From Diploptera punctata (Eukaryota; Arthropoda; Insecta; Blattodea; Blaberidae), in NCBI GenBank assembly GCA_030220185.1, contig JASPKZ010007297.1, forward strand, positions 1,024,001 through 1,088,000: DNA of 64,000 nucleotides, in the 5' to 3' direction. A program made the translations under genes and the position numbers. Every line of letters starts with the position of its first letter. Position 1 is the first letter of the stretch. Below are positions 53,634 through 63,799 of this stretch, in pieces. The notes under the pieces were generated by a model. That model saw only the letters and a list, made by a program, of their open reading frames with translations. It was not told where the DNA came from and made no database searches.

Positions 53634-53714
53634 AGCACTTGGCCCGGAAAGCCAAGGGTCCCGAGTTCGAGTCTCGGTCTAGGCGAAAATTTTTCTCTTC
53701 AAATATAATTTATC
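53634..53714 (+). mobile_element. 5'-truncated SINE-A with 11-bp TSD
   Basis: 81 bp from within the tRNA anticodon arm (CACTTGGCCCGGAAAGCCAA) through B box GAGTTCGAGTCTCGG to CTCTTCAAATATAATTTAT, between CTCTAAACTAG duplicates. Confidence 0.75.
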
Positions 53715-53996
53715 CTCTAAACTAGTGTTCGTTGGCTCAATGAACTTGCTCTGGTCTTTATCGATTGTACAAAAGCCAGCTTCATTGGCTCATTAAACTT
53801 GTTTTACTCTTTATGATTGCATGGAATCCAGTTTTGTTGGATTAATGAACTTGCTGTGCTCAATATCGATTCAATACTATAATAAAATTCATTGTTAAAA
53901 CCGTTGGGGTGGAGAGTTATAAAATAAAATAAGTTAAAATATACCTTCTTAAGTAAAATTCGTCGTCCTCAATTTATAAAATATGTAATCTTTATG

Positions 53997-54036
53997 CCTG
54001 TAGGCCTTTCAGAACATCTGTTCCATCCTCAGCAGG
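53997..54036 (-). ncRNA. Hammerhead ribozyme, intact-looking
   Basis: Helix I CCTG/CAGG, core CTGAGGA, helix II GGAAC/GTTCT, loop AGAT, GAA, helix III AGGCCT, cleavage base A. All core bases fit. It lies in a single PLE arm whose edge continues as TTGAGGACGACG. Confidence 0.8.
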
Positions 54037-54260
54037 TCCCTCTTCGCTACAACATCCAGTATAATGGTTGATGCTGCTGGTCCTAATGTGGTGTTGTCGT
54101 TTTATCAATATCAATTTTACAGAAGTGAGATAATCAACTTAATTGAATATCTTTAATGTTTAATGTTAAAGATCGATGTGATGTGATTAAATAGCAGGAA
54201 AATAAAATTGCAGAAACGTAAAATCAAGGATTTTAATACGGAATCTGAAAGGACCTTTTA

Positions 54261-54555
54261 GCAAATGAGATGTGATTTATGTGCCGTGCAGCAGGCTACA
54301 CAAAGTGGGACTATAAAAGAAATGAAATTATGGAAGAGTTGAATGTAGAATTCATTCTTCACCATATACAAAACTACCAGAACAACTGGAAAGCCCATCT
54401 TCAACGAATGCCATCTCATAGAATTCCAAAAGCCATACTTCGTTATTGCCCCCAGGCAAAAGATCACTGGGACGTCCAAAAAGCGCTGGATGGAAAATTC
54501 CTCTTTGAAATCTTAACAGGCCACACGGCCTAATACTTGCATGGATGATGATGAT
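54261..54555 (+). pseudogene. LINE-K-like 3' end with 14-bp TSD
   Basis: Encodes CRAAGYTKWDYKRNEIMEEL, FILHHIQNYQNNWKAHLQRM, SHRIPKAILRYCP. 3' end GGCCACACGGCCTAATAC with GATGATGATGAT tail. Flanks GAAAGGACCTTTTA / GAAAGGACCTTTA. 5' truncated. Confidence 0.8.
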
Positions 54556-54734
54556 GAAAGGACCTTTAAAGAATGTTATAAAAGGCAGAAAAACATTAAA
54601 TGCAGGAACATAAAAGTGAGGTACTTTATATATCTGCATCTTTTGTGGCATGTAAAAAGTATATATACTGATGGGTCAGGAACACCAGTAACTTGTACTA
54701 AATTTGAAGACAAAAATATATAAAATTTAAAATA

Positions 54735-54975
54735 AATAATGTTCACCTCCCTCATATCATGTCTTCTAATTAGACCGGTTTCAAAACCTTGGGCAGTTTC
54801 ATCATCGGTAATTTCATAACCAAAGTTCTGTCGTTCAGGAGAACTGCTTCTTACTACATCTGTTGGTGGACTAATGAACCTCTGAAACAAATCAACTTTC
54901 TGGGAATTTAAAAATTCATTAATTTTATTTTTCTTGTCTTTTTGAAGGTGGATTTTTTCCCCCAAACCATGAGCT
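54735..54975 (-). pseudogene. PLE C-terminus and 3' end
   Basis: Minus strand: MGEKIHLQKDKKNKINEFLN, VDLFQRFISPPTDVV, then the 3' end with CCGATGA (for CUGANGA), AAAC/GGTTTT, GAA, ACCGGT and C; helix I ATTA/TAAT. Terminus ATATGAGGGAGG. Confidence 0.65.
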
Positions 54976-54999
54976 CTTTTGGTTTTTCTATTTGTTTTT

Positions 55000-55115
55000 T
55001 TTAAACTGGTCTAAATCTTATTGTGGGACCATAGTCCTCAACCTTTAATAGAAATGAGTAAAAGGCACTTGATCTGAGGATAAAGGCAGTTGTCATGCAG
55101 GACTAAGGCTCGAAT
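55000..55115 (+). repeat. SINE-D, partial
   Basis: TTTTTAAACTGGTCTAAATC, then GAAATGAGTAAAAGGCACTTG and TAAAGGCAGTTGTCATGC match the SINE-D body. The head is missing. Confidence 0.5.
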
Positions 55116-55340
55116 CTATGAACGCATTAGACCATAAAAGTCGTTCTCTGCCTGTACTCTGCTGGGAAAGTTGCATCCAAATACATTTTTGCGTACTCAA
55201 AAATCTGTTCATGCGATGATAATTGTTGAAATTCCTAAGCTACCAGGCAAGGTGACTTAGCAGAGAAACGAATCGTGAGCAACCTGATGGGAACCGATGT
55301 AGTTTGAAATCTTGCCACGTACCTTGCTGCTTTATCCAAG

Positions 55341-55517
55341 ATGTCGGACCTTGAAGACTTTGATCATGTTTTCGGCATACGCGAAGAAGAGGAATTTGAT
55401 AGAGTCTACCAAAGAATTCAACTGGAAAAACAGGAGAATCGGCGTAATATTGCACGATGCAGATGTCGTCGTATATGGTATTATTTGCAGGACGCAAGCA
55501 TAAATGCGTTCCTCTAG
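55341..55517 (+). CDS. Small TE-encoded protein, copy 2 (58 codons)
   Basis: ATG at 55,341 to TAG at 55,515: MSDLEDFDHVFGIREEEEFD, RIQLEKQENRRNIARCRCRR, WYYLQDASINAFL. A near match to 24,962-25,153 on the other strand; here the frame stops six codons earlier by a one-base loss. About 400 bp of flanking DNA is also shared (GAGAATTCTGGGTAATT, CAGATTTTTGAGTACGC). Probably the 5' part of a defective DNA transposon. Confidence 0.5.
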   Translation: MSDLEDFDHVFGIREEEEFDRVYQRIQLEKQENRRNIARCRCRRIWYYLQDASINAFL

Positions 55518-55729
55518 CAGACTAAAATAACGGAAGTGGTTTTATTGCTGAGAATTCTGGGTAATTTCTTGCCAATATTACGAAAACGACGACTTTCATG
55601 CATGACCAGTTAGTGGGTAGATAATTTGATCTTTGCACTTGCTCATGGAAAGTCAGCTCACCGTGATTGGAAGTAATTTGAGTAGAGACTAATGTATTTG
55701 CATGTGACCTTAAGAATCAAATTACATTA

Positions 55730-55935
55730 TATTTGAAGAGAAAAATTATATGCTCAGAATGGGGTTTGAACCCAGGACCTTTGTTTTTATAGGTCAATGC
55801 TCTTTCTCCTGAACTACCTGAGCACTCCAATCTAAACATAAACATCAAAGCAATGGTTTTGTAGCACTTGGCACTTGGGAAATTAACAATGTGTATAAGA
55901 GAAAAATGTGCATTTAGATTGGAGTGTTCAATGTG
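55730..55935. repeat. SINE-A, partial palindrome
   Basis: TTTGAAGAGAAAAATTATATGC, then antisense head GGGGTTTGAACCCAGGACC and GAACTACCTGAGC. A mirrored tail, AGAGAAAAATGTGCATTTAG, follows. Confidence 0.6.
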
Positions 55936-56085
55936 TGCTTGGGAAAAATCAGTCTGTACCAACTGAAGATGGAACAATCATGCTTTAAAACATATGTCTA
56001 ATAGAAAAAACTACAGTATATGAGGTAAGAATAATACAGACCAAAATTATTTATTAAGTAAAACCTCATTATGTTACTTCTTATT
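55936..56085 (+). repeat. PLE-end unit, right arm
   Basis: CAGTCTGTACCAACTGAAGA, then AAAACATATGTC and TATATGAGGTAAGAATAA match the right arm of 35,525-35,760. GAA is degraded to AAA. Terminus AACCTCATTATGTTACTTC. Confidence 0.6.
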
Positions 56086-56178
56086 GTATTTTCGAACTTA
56101 CAATTAAATTAATTTACAATCAAAATTTTTAACCCTGCCGGGTTTCGAACCGATTTCTGCCACAAATTACACCCCTTA

Positions 56179-56319
<141 letters not shown>

Positions 56320-56331
56320 CTATATAGTTAT

Positions 56332-56890
56332 GTTTTTATTATTAATTTAACATTTCTCAATGAAAGATAAATTATATTTGAAGAGAAAAATTTTCGCCTA
56401 GACCGAGACTCGAACCAATGGTTCAAAAGCATTTGGTGAGAGGGAATTACAACGTATATAAGAGAAAAATTTGCGTCTAGATCGTAACTCGCCTCGGTAG
56501 CTCAGTTGGTAGAGCATTTGGCCCAGCAAGCCAAAGGTCCCGGGTTCGAGTCTCGGTCTAGGCGACAATTTTTCTCTTCAAATATAATTTATCTTTCATT
56601 GAGAAATGTTAAATTAATAATAAAAACATCATTAGAAGCCTTACTAGCTTTATAAAGTAATGTTAAATTCCCAATAAATGTCTTCTTAACTAAGAAGCCG
56701 CCATTTGCAAAGATAGAAACAATGGTTTCAAAAGCATTTGGTGAGAGGGAATTACAACGTATATAAGAGAAAAATTTGCGTCTAGATCATAACTCGCCTC
56801 GGTAGCTCAGTTGGCAGAGCATTTGGCCCGGCAAGCCAAAGGTTCCGGGTTCGAGTCTCGGTCTAGGCAAAAATTTTTATCTTCAAATAT
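56332..56890 (+). mobile_element. SINE-A, compound copy with 14-bp TSD beside an exon
   Basis: 559 bp between AACTATATAGTTAT duplicates (56,318-56,331; 56,891-56,904). Holds two sense heads (~56,490-56,563 and ~56,796-56,868, CGGTAGCTCAGTTGG and GGGTTCGAGTCTCGG) plus a deleted antisense segment. It begins about 30 bp from the glycerol kinase exon acceptor (intron side). Confidence 0.8.
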
Positions 56891-57002
56891 AACTATATAG
56901 TTATTAAAGTTGAGTTTGGAGGACGCCATCTTGTTTTTCGTTATTTATAACACAAATACAATTTCTGGTTTTGTTTCTTCCTTGTAACTTATGAAGTTGT
57001 AA

Positions 57003-57182
57003 TTAATATTTAATTTTAGGAAGTGATATTTTGAGGTTATTTTAATTATATTATGTTTGGTCTGATCATCTTACCTCAATATTACATTAATGAATTACAT
57101 TAATATTGAGGTAAGATGATCAGACCAAAAATAATATAATTAAAATAACCTCAAAATATCACTTCCTAAAATTAAATATTAA
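57003..57182. mobile_element. Near-perfect 180-bp palindrome (PLE-end type)
   Basis: Arms of ~80 bp (TTAATATTTAATTTTAGGAA ... TTGGTCTGATCATCTTACC and complements) around CATTAATGAATTACATTAAT. Termini GAAGTGATATTTTGAGG. No ribozyme core is left. Confidence 0.8.
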
Positions 57183-57207
57183 CTATAAAGTGTTTATTAT
57201 TTGTAGG

Positions 57208-57690
57208 AAATAACACTATGAGGTTGCTTTTAATTATTATGAGTTAGTTATTTTGACAAATCTCATATTTTTTAATTATAAAGATTGTGAAAAAATATAC
57301 ATAGGAAAAACAAAAAGAAACTTGAATACAAAATTGAAAGAACACCTTAGAAATGTTAAGAATGGAGAAATATAAAATTCTGCAATAGCTGCACATGCAT
57401 GGTCAGAGAAACACAGAATTGAAACGAAGGCCAAATTACTGATACTATTAGATAAATCCACAAGAATAAGGACAAAAGTATGAATTTTTAAATTCCCGAA
57501 GAAAGGGAACAAAATTTGATTTGGAAGTTCATTGGTAAGTCAGCAGAGGGAGTAGAAATCAATCCACAGGATGACAATCGCAAACACAACAATTAGAATA
57601 CATAGACAATGTCACATAGATGCTATGAAACTATAGTCTGCAGAATATGAGGTGAGTAAATATAACTAACTCATAATAACTATATAGTAA
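57208..57690 (+). pseudogene. PLE relic: GIY-YIG and 3' end
   Basis: Terminus GGAAATAACACTATGAGG, then codons YKDCEKIYIGKTKRNLNTKL, KEHLRNVKNGEI, AAHAWSEKHRIETKAKLL and a broken C-terminus. 3' edge GAATATGAGGTGAGTAAAT. RT absent. Confidence 0.7.
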
Positions 57691-57719
57691 TCAATAAGTT
57701 AAAATCATAAAATAAATAC

Positions 57720-57895
57720 ATTAGATAAGTCATCCTCAACATTAAAATTGTAAAGGCCTTTCAGAACTACTTGTTCCATCTTCAGCAGCTGGATTGGTAC
57801 AAGCTGAAGATGGAACAAGTAGTTCTGAAAGGCCTTTACAATTTTAATGAAATTTAATGTTGAGGACGATTGTTATCTCGGATACTAATTTTATT
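57720..57895. mobile_element. Palindromic PLE-end unit with paired hammerhead cores
   Basis: AAAATTGTAAAGGCCTTTCAG is mirrored by CTGAAAGGCCTTTACAATTT. Each arm has CTGAAGA, helix II GGAAC/GTTCT, GAA and AGGCCT, but helix I does not pair well within an arm. Confidence 0.7.
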
Positions 57896-57899
57896 TAAA

Positions 57900-58310
57900 T
57901 TAAAATTCTTTATACCTCATCTCATATCCTTTCAGGAGAACTGGTTTTTCAGTTGAAGCAGTTCTCAGGAACATCATAACATCATTCATAGTTAAATATA
58001 AAAAATAACATTATGAGGTTCTTGATTCAATGAATGAGTAATTTCTTATCTTATCTCAAGATAACTGCAGTTCCGGGAACTGCAGTTTTCAAGAGGAACA
58101 TCACTCCCACTTTGAACCGACATTATGACTACAGGATTTTCGTTGGAATCACCAGATGGCAACGTTATAGATGGAGATTCCAACAAATATCCAGTAGTCA
58201 TAATGTTGGTTCAAAGTGGGAGGGATGTTCCACTTGAAAACTGCAGTTCCCGTTTAAAAAAACAAACTATGAGGTAAGATAAGAAATTACTCATTCATTC
58301 ATTGAACATA
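57900..58310. mobile_element. PLE-end fragment and palindromic unit
   Basis: 58,000-58,300 mirrors itself: GGAACTGCAGTTTTCAAGAG and CACTTGAAAACTGCAGTTCC; CCATCTATAACGTTGCC region in the middle. Edges ACATTATGAGGTTCTTGATT and CTATGAGGTAAGATAAG. The hammerhead core is eroded. Confidence 0.6.
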
Positions 58311-58324
58311 ACATCAGTCGAATT

Positions 58325-58367
58325 ATTACTGAAGATGAAACCACATAGGTTTTGAAACCGGTATAAT
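58325..58367 (+). ncRNA. Hammerhead ribozyme, intact-looking
   Basis: Helix I ATTA/TAAT, core CTGAAGA, helix II GAAACC/GGTTTT, GAA, helix III ACCGGT, cleavage base A. Same type as 14,004-14,046. Confidence 0.8.
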
Positions 58368-58545
58368 TAGAAGACTGGATATGAAGTGCGGTATAAAGAA
58401 TTTTAATTTAAATCTTAAATTAAACGTCATAGTGATTGTTTCTATAGAAATTAATTTTAAAGTTGTAATTATTGATTAGGTGTACTTTAGAACCATTTCT
58501 ATGGTGAAATTAAATGTTTCTTACCTCTCCTCATATAAATTTTCT

Positions 58546-58592
58546 AAGTTGATCGCGATTTCGAGACTATAACTGTCTCATCATCAGAACTT
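58546..58592 (-). ncRNA. Hammerhead ribozyme, intact-looking (left arm)
   Basis: Mirror of 59,127-59,173 with every helix kept: helix I AAGTT/AACTT, core CTGATGA, helix II GAGAC/GTCTC, GAA, helix III ATCGCGAT, cleavage base C. Confidence 0.85.
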
Positions 58593-59126
58593 TGTTGGCG
58601 ACTGGTGTTATGTCAATCGGAAGAAGCTCTTCTTCTTCCCTCTGTTGGTGGACCGATGAACCTCTGGATCAGGTCAAAATTTGCGGGAATTTCGAAGTTC
58701 ATAAGTTTTCCTTTGTTTTTCTGAATGTGGATCTTTTCCCAAACCGTGAGTTCCATTTGTTTGTCTATTTGTTTAATTAGACTGGCTTTTGATTAAATTA
58801 AATGTTTTTCGGACCAAGCATGAGCAGCTACTGCTGATTTTTCCACTTCTCCATTTTTGATGTTTCTAAGATGTTATTTCACCCTTGTTTTCAAATTTCT
58901 TTTCGTTTTTCCAATATAATTTTGTCATAATCCCTGCATTTGATCAACAAATAGACAAACAAACGGAACTCACAGTTTGGGAAAATATCCACATTCAGAA
59001 AAACAAAGGAAAACTTATGAACTTCGAAATTCCTGCAAATTTTGACCTGATCCAGAGGTTCATCAGTCCACCAACAGAGGGAAGGAGAAGAGTTTCTTCC
59101 AATCGACATAACACCAGTCACCAACA

Positions 59127-59173
59127 AAGTTCTGATGATGAGACAGTTATAGTCTCGAAATCGCGATCAACTT
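59127..59173 (+). ncRNA. Hammerhead ribozyme, best example in the window (right arm)
   Basis: Helix I AAGTT/AACTT (5 pairs), core CTGATGA, helix II GAGAC/GTCTC (5 pairs, loop AGTTATA), GAA, helix III ATCGCGAT, cleavage triplet ending in C. Position is inside the PLE 3' terminal region, just after the end of the endonuclease frame. Confidence 0.88.
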
Positions 59174-59203
59174 AGAAAATTTATATGAGGAGAGGTAAGA
59201 AAC

Positions 59204-59507
59204 GTGGGCACGCCGTAGCGTAGTGGTTAAGGCACTGAGCTACAAGCCAGAGGGTCGAGGGTTCAAGTCCCGTTGGGGTCAGGATTTTTAAACTGACCCA
59301 AACCCTCTGGCGGCACTATGGCCCTGGGGTCAACTCAGCCTCTAATGGAAATGAGTACCAGACACTTGTTCTGGGGGTAAAGGCAGCCGTCATGCAGGGC
59401 TGACAACCCGGCTGACATAAAGTGCTGAATGTCTAGAAAAAGTGGGAGCCTTAACCTCCTACTACCCCAAGGGCCTCCGGGCCTGTTGTGGGATCATTTT
59501 CACTTTT
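59204..59507 (+). mobile_element. SINE-D, full copy with 13-bp TSD
   Basis: 304 bp between AGAGGTAAGAAAC duplicates (59,191-59,203; 59,508-59,520). Head GCGTAGTGGTTAAGGCACTG, B box GGGTTCAAGTCCCG; very like 29,298-29,599. Confidence 0.88.
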
Positions 59508-60129
59508 AGAGGTAAGAAACAATTAATTTCACCATAAATTAAACCTCATAGTGATTAATTCCTATAAAAGTTAAACCATTTCTATGTTTTGAATATTATT
59601 ATTTTCATTACGGATTAATAATAAGTATATTCAGGGGACATATAATGAAGGGCTAAATAAGTAGAGTGTGTATTCATCTTATCTCATAGTAGTTGAGTTC
59701 TTTTAGGACATGTTTCAAAACAAATCTTCTGTTTTATTGTCAGCTTGTCCAGACTGTTGATTCCTATGTTGTCGGCCCTGGATAATGACTCCTACTCCAT
59801 CTTTATGTGCTCCAAAGAACTTGCATATCAAATTTCTTCCCCAGGGATTTCAAAATTCACAATTTTATCCCTTTTTTTCTGGATGTAGATCTTCTCCCAA
59901 ATGGTGAGTTCTTTAGTATTTTCCAACTGTTTTAATAACTTAGTGTTTACATTGATTTTATGTTTTTTCTGACCAAACATGAGCAGATTTTTCTACTTTT
60001 TTTTTTTACATTTCTAATGTGTTCCTTAGTTCTGAATATGTTTTTCCCTATGTATATCTTATCACAATCAGTATACACTTTATTTAGTATATTCCTGATT
60101 TTTTTGCCATGATCAATCTTTTCATTTTT

Positions 60130-60488
60130 TAAATTAAAATTACAGTGGGAGGAAACACTATGAGGTATTTACATTAATAAATGAGTTGGAGAAAATGCTT
60201 TAACATCTCATCTCATAAAGTTGTTTGTCTTCATGATACCGGTTTCAAAAGTATAGTATTACTTCCATCTTCAGTCAAATTCCAACTGAACTTGGAATTT
60301 GACTGAAGATGGAAGTAATACTATATTTTTTTAAACCGGTATCATGAAGACACGCAACTTTATGAGGTGAGATAGTTGGAATTTGACTGAAGATGGAAGT
60401 AATACTATATTTTTTAAACCGGTATCGTGAAGACGCGCAACTTTATGAGGTGAGATGTTAAAGTATTTTCTCCAACTCGTTCATTAAC
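60130..60488. mobile_element. Palindromic PLE-end unit with three arms and 11-bp TSD
   Basis: Flanked by TTTTCATTTTT (60,119-60,129; 60,489-60,499). The left arm is inverted to two tandem right arms (60,290-60,372 and 60,378-60,460). Edges GGAAACACTATGAGGTATTT and TTATGAGGTGAGATGTTAAA. The left arm has a good hammerhead; the right arms lost the G of GAA. Confidence 0.8.
60234..60277 (-). ncRNA. Hammerhead ribozyme, intact-looking
   Basis: Helix I TGA/TCA, core CTGAAGA, helix II GGAAGTA/TACTTTT, GAA, helix III ACCGGT, cleavage base A. Confidence 0.7.
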
Positions 60489-60819
60489 TTTTCATTTTTG
60501 TTGGTTTTTATTAGTTTACTTAGGTTTTAAAATTGTTTTAAATTTTAATAGATAACCTCAATTGTAATTAGAATAAATTTCATAAATTTTGGTAATTTAG
60601 GCCGTAATCATTTTTTGGTGCTAATCTGATATTGTATTTTTCAAAAACTTTTGGAATTTATTGTGTGCCCGTAGATGGTATGTGAATTTCCTGTATTTAT
60701 TTTCAATTGGTTTTTCTATCTGAAGAGTGTTTTCATTCCTCAATTTTAGTTTTTTTTGCTCTTATCAATTTTTTTTTTGTGTATCTTCTCCTCAAAGTTA
60801 TTTTATTTTCACAATTAAA

Positions 60820-60890
60820 TTATTGTAAATCAATGGTAAAGAGAAAAATTTCTCTTTACCATTGATTTACAATAATTTAATTGTTTATAT
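60820..60890. repeat. SINE-B tail palindrome
   Basis: TTATTGTAAATCAATGGTAA, then AGAGAAAAATTTCTCT, then the exact mirror: a ~60-bp perfect hairpin made of SINE-B tail only. Confidence 0.7.
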
Positions 60891-61043
60891 ATTAAATTTG
60901 GGAATTTTTAACATTATGAGGTTCAATTAATGATAATTAAATGAATCGTGATTTCTTCTTACCTCATACTTCTATGTTTTTTTAAACACAGCACTGCAGT
61001 ATCAGCGACACGTTGTCGTCATCATCAGCTGTTTTCACGACTG

Positions 61044-61400
61044 TCAATTTTTTGCCTTTTGCCGGTAATTCTCTAGACTGCCATCTGGTGTTCTTTTGAA
61101 GGAATTACTCTTCAAACTGCCATCTGGTGTTATTTTGAATGAATCATTTTCTAAACTGCTATCTGTTGTATTTTTGAAGAACTTTGTAATCAAGCTCGGT
61201 TTGTCCGGAATCTCAAAGTTCATAGTTCTAGTATGGTTTTTTTGAATATATATTTTTTCCCAAACTGTTAAATCCAAAGGTTTAGATAGATGTTTTTAAA
61301 AGTGTATTTGCTCTCTTTTTCAATCCTATGATGCTGAATACACACTACTGTGCTGCTATAGATGATATTTTCAATTTCTCCATTCTTTATTTCAATAACC
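61044..61400 (-). pseudogene. PLE-3 inverted arm, endonuclease C-terminus
   Basis: Minus strand: LTVWEKIYIQKNHTRTMNFE, PDKPSLITKFFKNTTD, then 13-residue repeats (GSLKSNSFKRTPD) to a stop. Matches the last 77 codons of 63,566-63,799 almost exactly. Confidence 0.8.
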
Positions 61401-62199
61401 TTTATTCCACAAAAAAGATGCTTCTCGAAAAAAAAAAAAAATTTACCAACCAAATTGGAAAATAGTAAATAAATACCAAAAATTAGAATCACAAGGTAAC
61501 ACCAATGTAATTAATTTTTCAAAAGAGGTGTTAACCAAAGAAGAACCCTTAAAATACAAAATTCATCTGGCGAGAACTATATTTTGTTAAACAACTCACC
61601 TCATAGGATCCTAGGAGGTGAGTTGTTTAAACAATATGTTCTCTTCGCTTGAATTTTATATGTTGACTTATACGTCATAAATGTGTGTACTTCTTCCCAA
61701 CATTAATTAAATATAAGAAACTAAATTACTTAACAATGGTTATAAAAACATGCAGAACCTTTTTCATAAATAATGTTGTGAAGTTTATGTCGCGGATGTG
61801 TGGAAATCTCCGATTATCCAGTTAACTAAAAAATTGTGAAGAGTAAAACTATAAATCAGGAAAGAATGTGAAAAAAGTATTAGTATGATATTTTGAAAAG
61901 CAATTCAAAAAATAAAGGTCACAAATTTAAACACAATATGAAAATTTTTGACAGGGTATTAAAGAGACAAAACTGATCGGTTACGATTGCCAAAGTCGGA
62001 TAAAGGGAATAAAATTTGTCATATTGTAGATCAGGAGGATTGTACGAGATAACAATCGAACCGTCATGTTAAGACCCTCCGAAGAATAAGAAGAAATTAA
62101 ATCTAACCCTCTCGCCAAAACAATCAGGGACTGTGTTAAACACATTAAAAAACAGATAAAACATACAATTCGAAAGAACAAGGACACAATTCAAATTAA

Positions 62200-63100
62200 A
62201 AAAGTTGTCCAACCCTTCTAAATCCAAAAATTATATGGTTTACCTAAGGTCCACAATGATGGTAAACACAAATTGAGATGAGGCTCCCTATGTTCAATAG
62301 TATTGGCTCCCCATGTTACAATTTAGCTAAGTGGCTGGCCAAAAAGTTTAATGAACTACCACATTTGCACAAATAAGTACTTTGAAAATTAAGACCATTG
62401 AAAATAATCAATTAAAAAATTGGTTTGAAAACATTGAATAACATCACATGGGCTCAGAAATGATAGACTGGTTTTTCTTTGATGTGATCCCCCTCTTTGT
62501 TTCCTAAGCATTTCTGTTCAGCGAAAAATTGCTCAACACATTTTTGAGAAAAGGGTTTATATTTCACAAAAATTAAAGGCAGAAATCCATGGTAGAGAGT
62601 ATCTAATATTAACTAAAATTTGTATTGATAATAACTTTTTCACATTCAATGAAAAATTTTATATACAAATTTCAGGATTGGCAATGGGAAATCCACTTTC
62701 CTCTCCATTTTTAGCCAATTTTTTAATGGGGTATCTTGGAATCACATACAACCCAATCAATCGTTCCTTTGATTTTCATCAATTTGTTGGTATAGATATG
62801 TAGATGATATTATCGCTGTAATTGATAAAAAATACATTCAAGATGTATTGAAATTGCTTAATCTTCAAGATGAGTCAGTGAAATTCACTATTGAAATGGA
62901 ACAAAATAACAAGATTCCTTTTTTAGACTTATACTTAATAAGAAATGAACAACAGCAAAAAATTGAATTTAACATTTACAGAAAAGACACACATACTGAC
63001 AACTACATAAAATCTTCAGGTTTTAATCATTTGACACACAAACATGCAATTTTCAATAGTCTATTACACAGATTGTTAAATATAATCATATTGTTCATGT
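62200..63100 (+). pseudogene. PLE-3 reverse transcriptase
   Basis: Fingers: PKLYGLPKVHNDGKHKLR (PLE-specific KxxGLPKxHK), SPCYNLAKWLAK-like codons. Palm: SGLAMGNPLS, YRYVDDIIAVID (a stop codon precedes VDD: TAG at ~62,800). Thumb: IPFLDLYLIRNEQQQKIEFN, IYRKDTHTDNYIKSSGFNHL. Several frameshifts. The domain layout is complete from fingers to thumb, the only such copy here. Confidence 0.8.
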
Positions 63101-63349
63101 TGCTAAAATTAATGGTTTCGATGAAGACATTATAAAGAATAAATTAAAGAAATTCAAACAACAAAAAAGGTTACAGGAATACACCACCTTACATCATGGT
63201 CCCAAGAAAGATGTAAAATTCACTTACCATCCTGAAGTTCATAATAAGTTTCAAAAAATTTTCAGAAAATTTAATATAACATTAGCCCCAATTAACAAAT
63301 TCAGCCTGGGTAATCTTCTGTTAACTAATAATAAATGTAACACCCCAGA

Positions 63350-63799
63350 CAACAAAAAATCTGGAATTTATCAAATTGATTGCAAAGATTGCAACAGGTT
63401 ATATATAGGAAAAACAAAAAAGGAACTTGGAAACTCGTAAAAAAGAGCACTTCAGAAACATAAAGAATGGAGAAATTGAAAAATCAGCTATAGCAGCACA
63501 TAGTTTATTAGAGCATCATAGGATTGAAAAAGAAGCAAAACTTTTAAAAACATCTATCTAAACCTTTGGATTTAACAGTTTGGGAAAAAATATATATTCA
63601 AAAAAACCATACTAGAACTATGAACTTTGAGATTCCGGACAAACCGAGCTTGATTACAAAGTTCTTCAAAAATACAACAGATAGCAGTTTAGAAAATGAT
63701 TCATTCAAAATAACACCAGATGGCAGTTTGAAGAGTAATTCCTTCAAAAGAACACCAGATGGCAGTCTAGAGAATTACCAGCAAAAGGCAAAAAATTGA
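63350..63799 (+). pseudogene. PLE-3 GIY-YIG endonuclease with C-terminal repeats
   Basis: KSGIYQIDCKDCNRLYIGKT, one frameshift, EHFRNIKNGEIEKSAIAAHS, EHHRIEKEAKLL, LTVWEKIYIQKN, NFEIPDKPSLITKFFKN, then repeats NDSFKITPDGSLKSNSFKRT and a stop. GIY, YIG, the Arg and the His of the fold are present. Confidence 0.85.

Larger units (their letters stand above)
53515..54635 (-). mobile_element. DNA transposon copy (inverted relative of 23,156) with three insertions
   Basis: Blocks GCAGCAAGCAGCACTATGAA, AATCAAGGATTTTAATA, AAAGGACCTTTAAAGAAT and AAATGCAGGAACATAAAAG match 23,156-23,560 in reverse. Nested: a SINE-A scrap (53,634-53,714, TSD CTCTAAACTAG), a PLE end (~53,900-54,105) and a LINE 3' end (54,261-54,555). 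Confidence 0.6.
58510..59560. mobile_element. PLE-6, head-to-head unit with paired hammerheads
   Basis: Left arm 58,520-58,920 (minus) and right arm 58,930-59,203 (plus) share LTVWENIHIQKNK, NFEIPANFDLIQRFI-type codons, hammerhead and the edge TATATGAGGAGAGGTAAGAA. A SINE-D (59,204-59,507) sits in the right terminus. The left arm extends further into the GIY-YIG domain than the right. Confidence 0.8.
59640..60800 (-). pseudogene. PLE-8 relic, split by a palindromic unit
   Basis: Minus strand: at 59,830-60,110 the GIY-YIG C-terminal codons (LTIWEKIYIQKKRDKIVNFE, broken), and at 60,510-60,790 the linker (KFQKFLKNTI-like, cf. KIQKIFDKYNITLAP). The two are separated by 60,130-60,488. 3' end at ~59,690: CTGACAA (core lost), GAA, ACATGT, C. 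Confidence 0.65.

Noticed and set aside
57261..63799. Amino-terminal glycerol kinase exons
   Set aside because: I searched the minus strand by eye for the expected FGGY-type N-terminal motifs to the right of 56.3 kb and found only PLE and SINE sequence.
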